64,000 nucleotides of DNA from JAGVSZ01 sp963716855 (GTDB lineage Bacteria; Pseudomonadota; Gammaproteobacteria; Burkholderiales; SG8-39). This document shows, one piece after another, positions 1-9,437 of this stretch (its first letter is position 1; every line of letters begins with the position of its first letter). A program made the position numbers and the translations under genes. Location of the stretch: assembly GCA_963716855.1 (NCBI GenBank), contig CAVQUV010000006.1:119793-183792 (forward strand), in the 5' to 3' direction. The notes under the pieces were generated by a model. It was given only the letters and a program-made list of their open reading frames with translations, searched no databases and was not told where the DNA came from.

Positions 1-435
1 TTCCTGTCGAACGGCGACTACGCGATGTGGTGCGCAATCCTCGTCAACACCTGGCGCGGCATGCCGTTCTTCGCCATCACACTGCTCGCCGGCCTGCAGA
101 CGATCAGCCCGGACCTCCACGAAGCGGCGGCGCTCGACGGCGCGAATGCGTGGCACCGCTTCTGGCACGTCACCTGGCCGCTGCTCCTGCCGGTGACGCT
201 CGTCGTCGTCGTGTTCTCGGTGATCCAGACGTTCTCCGACTTCCAGCTGATCTACGTGCTCACCGGCGGCGGTCCGGCGAATTCGACGCACCTCGTCGCC
301 ACCTACGCGTACCAGATCGGCGTGGCCTCGGGGCTGCTCGGCCAGGGCGCGGCGATCTCGCTCTTCATGTTCCCGGTGCTATTCGCGGTGGTGTGGGTGC
401 AGCTGCGCTACCTCAAGCGCATGGACGGCGCGTAA
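1..435 (+). CDS. Sugar ABC transporter permease (MalF/UgpA type), 5' end outside window
   Basis: The C-terminal 144 residues of an inner-membrane permease of a carbohydrate ABC importer. The reading frame is open from the first base, so the gene starts upstream. The EAA loop that contacts the ATPase is visible as EAAALDGANAWHRFWHVTWP, about 40 residues into the visible part, followed by two or three hydrophobic segments. The stop lies 3 bases before the next permease, so the genes are almost certainly co-transcribed. The substrate cannot be read from the permease; the binding protein gene is presumably upstream of the window. Confidence 0.93.
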   Translation, partial: FLSNGDYAMWCAILVNTWRGMPFFAITLLAGLQTISPDLHEAAALDGANAWHRFWHVTWPLLLPVTLVVVVFSVIQTFSDFQLIYVLTGGGPANSTHLVATYAYQIGVASGLLGQGAAISLFMFPVLFAVVWVQLRYLKRMDGA

Positions 436-438
436 ACC

Positions 439-1290
439 ATGGTCATCGAGCGGCGCTGGAAGAAGTGGTTCTACTTCTACATCCCGCTGGCGGTGTTCAT
501 CCTCTTCACGCTGTTCCCGTTCTACTGGATGGGGGTGACGGCGTTTCGCCCGGACCCGGAGCTCTACCGCTCCTGGCGCGCGGCGAACGCGACCCCGTTC
601 TGGACGCTCGATCCGACGCTGGAGCACTTCAAGGGCCTGCTGTCGAGCACCGAGTTCCTGCAGTGGCTGTGGAACACGATGCTGATCGCCACGGTCTCCA
701 CGCTGATCTCGCTCGTCTGCGGGATGTTCGCCGGCTACGCGCTCGCGCGGCTCCGGTTCAAGGGCTCGGAGTTCCTCGGCACGGCGATCTTTATCACTTA
801 TCTCGTGCCGCAGACGCTGCTCTTCATTCCGCTCGCCGACATCATCCGCAACATGCACCTCGGGAACACCCCCTGGGCGCTGATGCTGACCTACCCGACC
901 TTCCTGATCCCGTTCTGCACGTGGCTGCTGATGGGCTACTTCAAGACGATTCCGAAGGAGCTCGAGGAGTGCGCGCGGATCGATGGCGCGACGCGGTTCG
1001 GCGCGATGGTGCGGATCATCTTTCCGGTGGCGGTGCCGGGGATCCTCTCCGCAGGGATCTTTGCGTTCACCCTGTCGTGGAACGAGTTCATCTATGCGCT
1101 CGTCTTCCTCTCGTCGGTTGACCAGAAGACGGTGCCGGTGGGGGTCGTGTCGGAACTGATCCGCGGTGACATTTTCTTTTGGGGGCAGCTCATGGCGGGC
1201 GCGCTGCTCGGCTCGGTGCCGGTGGCGCTCGTCTACTCGTTCTTCGTTGAGTACTACGTCGCCGGTCTGACCGGCTCAGTCAAGGGCTGA
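439..1290 (+). CDS. Sugar ABC transporter permease (MalG/UgpE type)
   Basis: A 283-residue second permease subunit of the same importer. It has a short cytoplasmic N-terminus, a first membrane helix at about residues 13-35, a periplasmic loop, then further helices. The EAA motif (ELEECARIDGATRFGAMVRI) sits about two thirds along, as expected for the MalG family, which usually has 270-290 residues. It pairs with the upstream MalF-like protein to form the channel. It begins 3 bases after that gene and ends 2 bases before the ATPase gene. Confidence 0.95.
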   Translation: MVIERRWKKWFYFYIPLAVFILFTLFPFYWMGVTAFRPDPELYRSWRAANATPFWTLDPTLEHFKGLLSSTEFLQWLWNTMLIATVSTLISLVCGMFAGYALARLRFKGSEFLGTAIFITYLVPQTLLFIPLADIIRNMHLGNTPWALMLTYPTFLIPFCTWLLMGYFKTIPKELEECARIDGATRFGAMVRIIFPVAVPGILSAGIFAFTLSWNEFIYALVFLSSVDQKTVPVGVVSELIRGDIFFWGQLMAGALLGSVPVALVYSFFVEYYVAGLTGSVKG

Positions 1291-1292
1291 CG

Positions 1293-2387
<1,095 letters not shown>

Positions 2388-2391
2388 GCGC

Positions 2392-3114
2392 ATGAGCGCA
2401 CCCGGCGCCGCGGTAACGGCCCTCGTCGAGGACCTCGTCGCCGCAAATCGCATCCTCGCGCACCACGGCGTGCTCGATGGGTTCGGGCACGTCAGCGCGC
2501 GCCATCCGGAGCGGCCGGACCGGTTCCTGCTCGCGTGCTCGCGCGCCCCCGAGCTCGTCTCCGCCGCCGACATCATGGAGTTCGACCTCGACTCCAACGC
2601 GCAGGGCGGCGACACCCGCAAGCCCTATCTCGAGCGGTTCATACACGGCGAGATCTTCCGCGTGCGCGCGGACGTGAGCGCGATCGTGCACAGCCACTCG
2701 CCCTCCGTGATCCCGTTCGCGGCCTCTTCGGTGAAGCTGCGCCCCGTCTACCACATGGGAAGCTTCCTCTCCGCCGGCGCGCCGGTTTTCGACATTCGCA
2801 AGCACTTCGGCTGCACCGACATGCTGGTGCGCAACCGGGAGCAGGGCGCGGCGCTTGCCGGCGACCTCGGCGCGCAGGGCGTCCTGCTGATGCGGGGTCA
2901 CGGGTTCGTGGCGGTAGCGGAAAGTATTCCGGTGGTGGTCTATCGGGCGATTTACACCGAAGTGAACGCGGCGGCCCAGCAGAAGGCAATCGCGCTCGGC
3001 GGCACCGTCACCTATCTCGAGCCCGACGAGGCTGCCCGCTCCGACGCGACCAACCGTTCGGTGTCGGAGCGCCCCTGGGAACTCTGGAAGCGGCAGGTGC
3101 TGGGAAAGAACTGA
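2392..3114 (+). CDS. Class II aldolase/adducin family protein
   Basis: A 240-residue cytoplasmic protein of the zinc-dependent class II aldolase/adducin fold (fuculose-1-phosphate aldolase, ribulose-5-phosphate epimerase and relatives). The metal ligands are His100 and His102 in the HSHS motif and His170 in RGHGF. Residues before them (GHVSARHP) match the family's N-terminal phosphate-binding region. It lies 4 bases after the ABC ATPase gene and ends the transporter operon. The family includes aldolases, epimerases and decarboxylases, and the sequence does not decide between them. Confidence 0.9.
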   Translation: MSAPGAAVTALVEDLVAANRILAHHGVLDGFGHVSARHPERPDRFLLACSRAPELVSAADIMEFDLDSNAQGGDTRKPYLERFIHGEIFRVRADVSAIVHSHSPSVIPFAASSVKLRPVYHMGSFLSAGAPVFDIRKHFGCTDMLVRNREQGAALAGDLGAQGVLLMRGHGFVAVAESIPVVVYRAIYTEVNAAAQQKAIALGGTVTYLEPDEAARSDATNRSVSERPWELWKRQVLGKN

Positions 3115-3381
3115 AGGACGTCCACGGGGCGTCGCGAGGCAGCGCAAGTGGACGAGCGCGGACAAGAAGGGATAACGCCTTGCGGCGCTGCACACTGGTA
3201 ACGCCCTCCACCGAAAGACCGCAGCCAGAGCTTCCGTAGACCCCGGCCGCACGCCCTGATTCGCGCTGTCTCCGTCACTCCGGCGCGGTAGACTCCGCAC
3301 TGCAGCACGCCCGGCACGACCGCGCACTGGGCGCAGGGATCGGGCGGCCCACCAGCTGCGGCGCGCCTGCCAGACGGGGTA

Positions 3382-4023
3382 ATGACGGATCTACCGGCTA
3401 CGGTACTGACGGCGACGGTCTGGACCTACTGGTTCTGCGTCGGCGTCATGGTGGTGCGCATCCGGCGCAAGACCCGGAAGCTGTCGGGCGTCGTGCCGAA
3501 GCAGCGGCTCGAGCAGTTCATGTGGGTGGTCTGGGTGCCGCTCGTTTTCGCATGGATGACGCTTCCCTACCTTGCCGCGACCGGCTCCCGCGCGCCCTGG
3601 GCGCTTCCCGGTTTCGCCCACGCACCGGGCTACCTGGCACTGCGCTGGATCGCGGCGCTCGTCGGGGTCGCTTGCCTTGCGCTCACCATCGAGTGCTGGA
3701 TCCGGATGGGCAAGAACTGGCGCATGGCGGTCACGCCCGATCAGCAGACCGACCTCGTCACGAGCGGCCTCTACGGTTACATCCGCCATCCGATTTATGC
3801 ACTGAGCGTTCTGCTCATGCTCTGCTCGGCGCTGGTGGTCCCCACGGTTCCGATGGTCGTGGTTGCGGCAGTGCACGTCCTGCTGATGCTCGTGAAGGCG
3901 CGCAACGAGGAGCGATACCTCCTCGGGGCGAAGGGCGAGGCGTATGCGAGCTATTGCCGCCGGACCGGTCGCTTCGTGCCACGCTTCGGCGCACGCAAGT
4001 CGAAGCTCGAGGGCTCGCCGTGA
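3382..4023 (+). CDS. Isoprenylcysteine carboxyl methyltransferase-like membrane protein
   Basis: A 213-residue integral membrane protein of the ICMT/phospholipid methyltransferase type. The diagnostic region is GLYGYIRHPIYA, followed by a long hydrophobic stretch and an NEERYLL...Y...GRFVPRF tail, which forms the S-adenosylmethionine pocket in this family. About five hydrophobic segments are visible. Its stop overlaps the GTG start of the next gene, so it appears to be the first gene of the acyl-chain cluster. The 267 bases upstream hold no gene I can support. The methyl acceptor is unknown; a lipid or quinone-like acceptor is an inference. Confidence 0.78.
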   Translation: MTDLPATVLTATVWTYWFCVGVMVVRIRRKTRKLSGVVPKQRLEQFMWVVWVPLVFAWMTLPYLAATGSRAPWALPGFAHAPGYLALRWIAALVGVACLALTIECWIRMGKNWRMAVTPDQQTDLVTSGLYGYIRHPIYALSVLLMLCSALVVPTVPMVVVAAVHVLLMLVKARNEERYLLGAKGEAYASYCRRTGRFVPRFGARKSKLEGSP

Positions 4024-5081
4024 ATCGCCTGCGCCATCTCTGCGGGATCCTCGCCTCGGCCCTGCTGGCGATCGGCGCGCCCCCTGCGCTCGCCACCGAT
4101 CCAGTGGGTCCAGCGGCGCCAGGCGCGGCGCGAGCGGCGAGCGGCGTGCTCGCCGGATTGTCGCTCGACCGAGCGACCGAGGACAGGCTGCTCGCGCTCG
4201 ACCCCGAGCGGATCTCGCCGGAGGAGGTGCGAGAGGTCCTGGGGCGGGCCCCCGCGCCGCGCATCATCGGCCTGCAAGGGAGCGTTCCGATCGTGACGAT
4301 GGCGCCCTTCGCGGAGTTCCTCATCGCGATGGGCTATCCGGCGGAGCGGCTCAGGAACCCGCGGGACGGCCGCTACACGTATAGCAGCTTTACCGACAGC
4401 CGCGAGATCGCGGGGGCGCTCGCGTGGCACTACGAGCGCGAGGGCAGCGTGCCGATGCTGATCGGGCACAGTCAGGGCGGCATGCTGACCGTGAAGGTCC
4501 TGCAGGATCTCGCGGGCGCCTCGGGCGACCGTATCCCCGTGTGGAACCCGGTCATCGACGCGGCCGAGGACCGGTTCACGGTCGCCGACCCGCTCACCGG
4601 CGCGGATCGTCCCGTCGTGGGCCTGCGCGTGCCGTACGCGGCCGCGCTCGCGACCGGGAGTCTCATGCGCGTGCTGCTCGGCCAGTGGGGGATGCTGTCG
4701 CGGCTGCGCACCGTGCCGGACACCGTCGACGAGTTCACCGGCTTCTTCATCGAATGGGACGTGATCGCCGGCACCTCGCCCGCGTCCGCGCAGGACAATC
4801 CGTATCGACCGACCGGGAGCGCCAAGGTGCGCAACGTCACGCTCCCCGCAGAGTATTCGCACATATCGCTGCCCTCCGCGGCGCATCTGGCCGCAAACGC
4901 GGCGACGCGTAGCTGGATCGAGCACTACGCGCCGGGTGCGTCGACACCGGCACCGGCGGACGTGGACACCCAGAACCTTTTGCACGCCGCCGACATCTGG
5001 TTCAGCATCAAGAAGCATTGGTGCCTCGAGGCCCAGCGCCTGGTGCGCGCCCAGCGGGCGGTTCAGCAAGCGAGGCGCTGA
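4020..5081 (+). CDS. Exported alpha/beta-hydrolase-like protein, paralogue 1
   Basis: A 353-residue protein with an N-terminal signal peptide (hydrophobic LCGILASALLAIGAPPALA), so probably periplasmic or outer-membrane associated. The nucleophile elbow GHSQGG gives Ser151; Asp247 (in EWDVIA) and His281 (in EYSHIS) are conserved in the paralogue at 6390-7445 and could complete a triad. The C-terminus (WFSIKKHW.LEAQR) is also almost identical in the two. The GTG start overlaps the previous stop (GTGA) and is chosen because the signal peptide begins there. The substrate is unknown; an acyl ester, or an acyl-transfer role for the lipid made by this cluster, is an inference. Confidence 0.8.
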   Translation: MNRLRHLCGILASALLAIGAPPALATDPVGPAAPGAARAASGVLAGLSLDRATEDRLLALDPERISPEEVREVLGRAPAPRIIGLQGSVPIVTMAPFAEFLIAMGYPAERLRNPRDGRYTYSSFTDSREIAGALAWHYEREGSVPMLIGHSQGGMLTVKVLQDLAGASGDRIPVWNPVIDAAEDRFTVADPLTGADRPVVGLRVPYAAALATGSLMRVLLGQWGMLSRLRTVPDTVDEFTGFFIEWDVIAGTSPASAQDNPYRPTGSAKVRNVTLPAEYSHISLPSAAHLAANAATRSWIEHYAPGASTPAPADVDTQNLLHAADIWFSIKKHWCLEAQRLVRAQRAVQQARR

Positions 5082-5082
5082 T

Positions 5083-6393
5083 TTGGAGGGCCGCCTCAAT
5101 CTGTTTCAGCGGATGATGCTGCGCTGGCGCGAGCTGCATCCGTACAACCCGGTGCACGTCGTATTGATCCCCGCTTCGCTCGACCGCGCGCGCTTGCAGG
5201 CGTGCATCGACCGCCATCTGGAGGGCCTCGGCCTGACCGGCCTGGTCGTCGATCTGAAGCGCTGGCGCTTCCGCTATTGCGGCGGCCCGGCCAACGCCGA
5301 TCTCCGCGTGCGCGCGGCCGACGCCGACGCGATCGGCGTCTTGAGCAGCGAGATCGAACGCGAGTTCAACTCGCGATTTGCCGCCGCACCGAGATCTGCG
5401 CCGTTCCGGTTCGTCGCCGTCGACGCCGGCGGGAAATTCCATCTCGCCTTGGCGTATGACCACTTCGTGGCGGGCGGCGACTCGATCGCACTGCTGCTCA
5501 GGGACATCGCCGAACGCTACATCGGCGACGCGCCGGCCGAGCCTGCGGTGCCGCCGCTGGAGGTCTATCCCGCGACCTATCGCAGCCTGCTGCTGCGCCA
5601 CCCGCTTTGGATCCTGAAAGGGCTCGCCGCGCTGCCGCGCATGGTGGCGAGCTCGCGCCGGTCGTTTCGACCGCGCTATGGAAGCGCCGACGATCAGTAC
5701 AATGCGTTCAAGTTCTTCAGCCTGGGGCCGGCGGCACTGGACGGCTTGCGCGGGGCGGGCAAGGCCTGGGGGGTCACGTTCAACGATCTCCTGATGGCGA
5801 GCGTCCTGCTGGCGCTTGCGCCGCTTGCCCCGGAGCGTGCGAGACAGCCTAGACGACGCGAGCTTGCGGTGGCTTCGATCGTGAACATCAGGGACGACTT
5901 CGGCCCGGCGGCGCGCGCCGCGTTGAGCCCGTTTCTCGCCTCCTTCCGCGTCGCGCACCCGGTGCCGGCGGGCGTCGGGCTGCGCGAGCTGGTCCAGTCC
6001 GTTCACGCCGAGACCGTGCGCGTGAAGGCGAATCGGGTCGACCTGCTCAGCCTCCTCGCGCTCGGGGTGGCGGCGCTGATGTGGCGCTTCCTGTCGCCGC
6101 ACCAGCGCGCCCGCTTCTTCGTCAAATACCATCCCGCCTGGGCAGGCGTCACCACGCTGAACGTGAACGCGCTGTGGGGCAGGGGAGACGGCCGCGACGC
6201 CGCGTTCGACTATATCCGGGCGGTTCCGACCGGCCCGTTGTGTCCGATGGTGTTCGCCGTCACCACGGTGCGAGACGTGCTCCATGTCGGCGTCTCGTAC
6301 CGCACGGCCGCTTTCTCGCAGGCGGCCATCGACGGAGTAGTAAAGGAATTTGTCCGCTGCATCGAGAGTCTCCGCGAAGAGCCTTGTTCATGA
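5083..6393 (+). CDS. Condensation-domain-like acyltransferase
   Basis: A 436-residue protein resembling the CoA/carrier-dependent acyltransferase superfamily (NRPS condensation, PapA5, wax ester synthase). The usual HHxxxDG active-site motif appears in degenerate form as DHFVAGGDS at about residues 126-134, retaining one His. There is no signal peptide, so it probably acts in the cytoplasm. I place the start at a TTG one base after the previous stop; an ATG at 5113 is the alternative. The family is assigned from the motif region and overall layout. It would join an acyl chain from the nearby carrier protein to an alcohol or amine, which is inference. Confidence 0.6.
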   Translation: MEGRLNLFQRMMLRWRELHPYNPVHVVLIPASLDRARLQACIDRHLEGLGLTGLVVDLKRWRFRYCGGPANADLRVRAADADAIGVLSSEIEREFNSRFAAAPRSAPFRFVAVDAGGKFHLALAYDHFVAGGDSIALLLRDIAERYIGDAPAEPAVPPLEVYPATYRSLLLRHPLWILKGLAALPRMVASSRRSFRPRYGSADDQYNAFKFFSLGPAALDGLRGAGKAWGVTFNDLLMASVLLALAPLAPERARQPRRRELAVASIVNIRDDFGPAARAALSPFLASFRVAHPVPAGVGLRELVQSVHAETVRVKANRVDLLSLLALGVAALMWRFLSPHQRARFFVKYHPAWAGVTTLNVNALWGRGDGRDAAFDYIRAVPTGPLCPMVFAVTTVRDVLHVGVSYRTAAFSQAAIDGVVKEFVRCIESLREEPCS

Positions 6394-7445
6394 GAGTCGC
6401 CGCCCGTCTCCTTTGGATCCTTTTCGCCGTACTCGTTGCCGGCTGCGCGGCGATGCCGCCAACCACCGAGCGCGCACGGCTCGATGCTCAGACGATCGAG
6501 AAGGGCTCCGTGCTTGCGCAGATGCAGGCCGCCCCGGCGCTCCAGAACCGGATCTTCGCGCTCGATCCCGAGCGTGTCAGCGACGACGATGTCCGAACCG
6601 TCCTCGCCGCCGGCCCCACGCCGCGCATCGTGAACCTGCACGGAGGCATCTATCCGGTTCATCTCGTGATGGAGTCGTTCGCGCGGTTCCTGATCGGCAT
6701 GGGCTATCCGGAAAGCAAGATCCGCCATCCGGGCGACGGCCGCCTGTCGCACAGCCCATACGAGAACAGCGCGCAGATCGCCGGTCTGATCGCCTGGTAC
6801 TACGAGCGCGACGGCGCGCGGCCGTTCGTCATCGGCCACAGCCAGGGCGGCATTCAGACGGTCAAGGTGCTCCACGAGCTCGCCGGGGACGGCGGCGACG
6901 CGATCCGGGTCTGGAATCCGCTGACCGATCGCGCCGAGAACCGGACGACGATCCTCGACCCCCTGACGGGTCGTGAGCGTCCTGTCGTCGGGCTGAAGGT
7001 GGCATACGCGTCGGCCGTCGGTGCCGGCGGCGCGGCCCTGCTGCTCCCGAACCAGTGGAGCATGGTCGGTCGTTTGCGCACCATTCCCGATACGGTCGAG
7101 GATTTCACCGGATACTCGCTCGGCGTCGACCTCATCGCTTGGGATCTGCCGGGCGTGGGTGGGACGTATCGTGCGAGCGGCGCTGCGAAGGTGCGCAACA
7201 TCGAATTGCCCGCCAGCTACTCGCACGTCACCGTCGCGGCGACCGCCGATCTCGCCGACGATCCGGCGATGCGGGAGTGGCTCAACGCGTACGTGCCGGG
7301 TCAGTCCAACGGATTCCCGGCGAATGCGGCGTCGGTCACGAACGCGCTCTGGGCGGCGGACGTCTGGTTCAGCATCAAGAAGCACTGGGTGCTCGAGGCG
7401 CAACGGGTCCTCCGCGCCAAGAACATGGCCGCAAAACTGCAATAG
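6390..7445 (+). CDS. Alpha/beta-hydrolase-like lipoprotein, paralogue 2
   Basis: A 351-residue paralogue of the product at 4020-5081. Its N-terminus is a lipoprotein signal with lipobox LVAGC, so it is expected to be anchored to a membrane from the outside. Ser151 (GHSQGG), Asp247 (GVDLIA) and His279 (SYSHVT) match the paralogue in position, and the C-terminal WFSIKKHWVLEAQR block is shared. The ATG overlaps the preceding stop (ATGA). Two such enzymes flanking a condensation-like transferase suggest deacylation or transacylation of the cluster's product at the cell surface, which is inference. Confidence 0.8.
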   Translation: MRVAARLLWILFAVLVAGCAAMPPTTERARLDAQTIEKGSVLAQMQAAPALQNRIFALDPERVSDDDVRTVLAAGPTPRIVNLHGGIYPVHLVMESFARFLIGMGYPESKIRHPGDGRLSHSPYENSAQIAGLIAWYYERDGARPFVIGHSQGGIQTVKVLHELAGDGGDAIRVWNPLTDRAENRTTILDPLTGRERPVVGLKVAYASAVGAGGAALLLPNQWSMVGRLRTIPDTVEDFTGYSLGVDLIAWDLPGVGGTYRASGAAKVRNIELPASYSHVTVAATADLADDPAMREWLNAYVPGQSNGFPANAASVTNALWAADVWFSIKKHWVLEAQRVLRAKNMAAKLQ

Positions 7446-7457
7446 GAAAGGGCGCGG

Positions 7458-8213
7458 ATGGCGGAAGTTCTCGCGGGAAAGGTGGCGCTCGTCACCGGCG
7501 CCGCCCGCGGCATCGGCCGCGCGGTCGCACTCAAGCTCGCTGCGGCCGGTTGCGATGTGGTTGCGAACTACTACAACAGCCATGACGAAGCCGAGGCGGT
7601 CTGTGTCGAGGTCCGCAACATGGGCCGGCGCGCCGTTGCGATCAAGGCGAGCGTCGGGCTGCCGGAAAGCGTCGATGAGCTGTTCGACGAACTGACGAAG
7701 CACTTCGATCGCATCGACATCGTGGTGAGCAACGCCGCCTCGGGCGTGCTGCGACCGACGATGGAAATGACGCTCAAGCATTGGCGCTGGTGCATGGAGA
7801 CAAACGCCTTCGCCCTCAACTTGCTCGCGCAGCGCGCGGTGCCGATGATGGCGCCCGGCGGGCGGATCGTCGCGATGTCGAGCCTCGGTGCCCTGCGCGC
7901 GATGCCGCACTACGGCTTCATCGGCGCGTCGAAGGCGGCGCTCGAATCGCTCGTGCGATCGCTCGCACAGGAGCTCGGTCCGCGCGGAATCCGCGTGAAC
8001 GCCGTGAGCGCAGGCGTCGTGGACACCGATGCCCTCCAGCACTTCCCGAATCGCGAGGCGCTGCTCGCGTCGTTCGCGCAGCGCACGCCGGCCGGTCCCG
8101 TGCTCACGCCGCAGGATGTGGCAGGGGCCGTCTACCTCCTCTGCCTGCCCGAGGCGCGGATGATCAACGGCCACACCCTATTCGTCGACGGCGGGTTCGC
8201 CATATCGGGTTAG
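7458..8213 (+). CDS. fabL: Enoyl-ACP reductase III (FabL-type SDR)
   Basis: A 251-residue short-chain dehydrogenase. It has the Rossmann motif TGAARGIG, the catalytic YxxxxxxK (Tyr-Lys in HYGFIGASK), and stretches remembered as characteristic of Bacillus FabL rather than FabG: NAASGVLRP, the motif DTDALQHFPNRE and TPAGP. FabL reduces the trans-2-enoyl-ACP double bond with NADPH, the last step of each elongation round. It lies 12 bases after the lipoprotein gene and before a ketoreductase and carrier protein, so it probably serves a dedicated acyl chain. Assignment to FabL is from motif similarity only. Confidence 0.8.
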   Translation: MAEVLAGKVALVTGAARGIGRAVALKLAAAGCDVVANYYNSHDEAEAVCVEVRNMGRRAVAIKASVGLPESVDELFDELTKHFDRIDIVVSNAASGVLRPTMEMTLKHWRWCMETNAFALNLLAQRAVPMMAPGGRIVAMSSLGALRAMPHYGFIGASKAALESLVRSLAQELGPRGIRVNAVSAGVVDTDALQHFPNREALLASFAQRTPAGPVLTPQDVAGAVYLLCLPEARMINGHTLFVDGGFAISG

Positions 8214-8221
8214 CAGGCACG

Positions 8222-8980
8222 ATGCAGATCGAATCGGGACTCGCGGGCAAGACGGTGCTGGTGACCGGCGGAAGCCGCGGCATCGGACGGGCGATCGTCG
8301 AGCTGTTCGCACGCGACGGGGCAGAGGTCGCGTTCTTCTATCGCGGCAACGCCGCGGCGGCGACGGAGGTCGTCGAGCAGGCGCGTGCCGCGGGGCTCCG
8401 GGTCACGGCCGAGCAGGTCGATGTGACCGACGCGAAGGCAGTCGCCGCCGCCGTGGAGCGGCTGGCGGACGCGTGGGGTCGGATCGATATCCTGGTGAAC
8501 AATGCAGGGGTGATCCGTGATAACCTTTTAGGCTTGCTCGAGGACGACGACGTCCGCGCCGTGCTCGAGACGAACGTCGGGGGCGTGTTCAACGTGACGC
8601 GCGCGGTGGTGCCGCACATGATCGCGCGGCGCGCCGGCAAGATCGTGAATCTGAGTTCGGTCTCGGGCGAGAAGGGCGGTCGGGGACAGACGAACTACGC
8701 GGCGAGCAAGGGCGCGATCAACGCCTTCACTCGAGCGCTCGCGGTCGAGCTCGCGCCCCGCAAGATCACGGTGAACTGCGTGGCGCCGGGCGTGATCGAG
8801 ACCGAGATGTCGCAGGCCGTACGGGACATGGCGGGCGACGAAGTGAAGGGACGCATCCTGCTGCGCCGATTCGGCCAGCCGCAGGAAGTCGCATACGCCG
8901 TCTGGTTCCTCGCCTCGCGGTTTGCGGACTACGTCACCGGAGAGGTCCTGCACGTCGACGGCGGCTTCAAGATGGAGTAA
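8222..8980 (+). CDS. 3-oxoacyl-ACP reductase (FabG-type SDR) of the accessory acyl cluster
   Basis: A 252-residue NADPH-dependent ketoreductase. It shows TGGSRGIGRA, the NNAG motif (NNAGVIRDNLL), the catalytic Ser-Tyr-Lys (NLSSVSG, NYAASKGA) and the C-terminal GxxxHVDGG ending, all as in FabG. It reduces 3-oxoacyl-ACP to 3-hydroxyacyl-ACP. A second, housekeeping fabG lies at 43485-44228 next to acpP, so this copy is likely specialised. It starts 8 bases after fabL and ends 4 bases before the carrier protein gene. Confidence 0.92.
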   Translation: MQIESGLAGKTVLVTGGSRGIGRAIVELFARDGAEVAFFYRGNAAAATEVVEQARAAGLRVTAEQVDVTDAKAVAAAVERLADAWGRIDILVNNAGVIRDNLLGLLEDDDVRAVLETNVGGVFNVTRAVVPHMIARRAGKIVNLSSVSGEKGGRGQTNYAASKGAINAFTRALAVELAPRKITVNCVAPGVIETEMSQAVRDMAGDEVKGRILLRRFGQPQEVAYAVWFLASRFADYVTGEVLHVDGGFKME

Positions 8981-8984
8981 CGGG

Positions 8985-9410
8985 ATGCAGCAAGCGATTA
9001 CCAAGGAAGAGATTGCGGCGGTCTATCCCAAGGTGGCCCAGATCATCGCCGACGCACTCGGCCTGGAGACCGCCGACGTGAAGCCGGCCGCGCCGCTCAT
9101 CGAGGAGTTGGGCGCGGAGTCGATCGACTTCCTCGACCTCGTCTTCCGGCTCGAGCGGGCGTTCGGCGTCAAGATTCCGCGCGGCAAGATCGTCGAGGAC
9201 GCGCGCGGCGACCTCGCCGAGTCGGACTTCGAGCAGAAGGGCGTGCTCACCGAGGTCGGGAACAAGCGCTTGCGCGAGTTTCTGAGCGAAGTGCCGGCCG
9301 AGCGCTTCAAGACCCCGATGAAGTCCGCGGACATCCCGAAGCTCTTCACGCCGGAGACGTTCTGCAAGGTCGTCATCCGCGCACAGCGCGCCGCGCAAGC
9401 GGCGGCCTGA
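8985..9410 (+). CDS. AcpXL-like acyl carrier protein with C-terminal extension
   Basis: A 141-residue acyl carrier protein. The phosphopantetheine site is Ser46 in GAESIDFLDL, followed by VFRLERAFGVKIP. From memory of the family this resembles rhizobial AcpXL ([23 protein letters not shown]) more than ordinary AcpP. AcpXL has about 92 residues; this protein has roughly 50 extra residues after the carrier domain, rich in charged residues and without an obvious motif. AcpXL carries the very long acyl chain of lipid A in rhizobia. The downstream gene order supports a similar role here. The housekeeping acpP is at 44399-44644. Confidence 0.85.
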   Translation: MQQAITKEEIAAVYPKVAQIIADALGLETADVKPAAPLIEELGAESIDFLDLVFRLERAFGVKIPRGKIVEDARGDLAESDFEQKGVLTEVGNKRLREFLSEVPAERFKTPMKSADIPKLFTPETFCKVVIRAQRAAQAAA

Positions 9411-9437
9411 GCGCCGGCTGCGGGGCGCCCGGGGTCG

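Noticed and set aside
3115..3381. Gap between the aldolase-like gene and the ICMT-like gene, checked for a promoter or small gene
   Set aside because: No convincing promoter boxes, hairpin or start-plus-ribosome-site combination was found; the overlapping frames are shadows.
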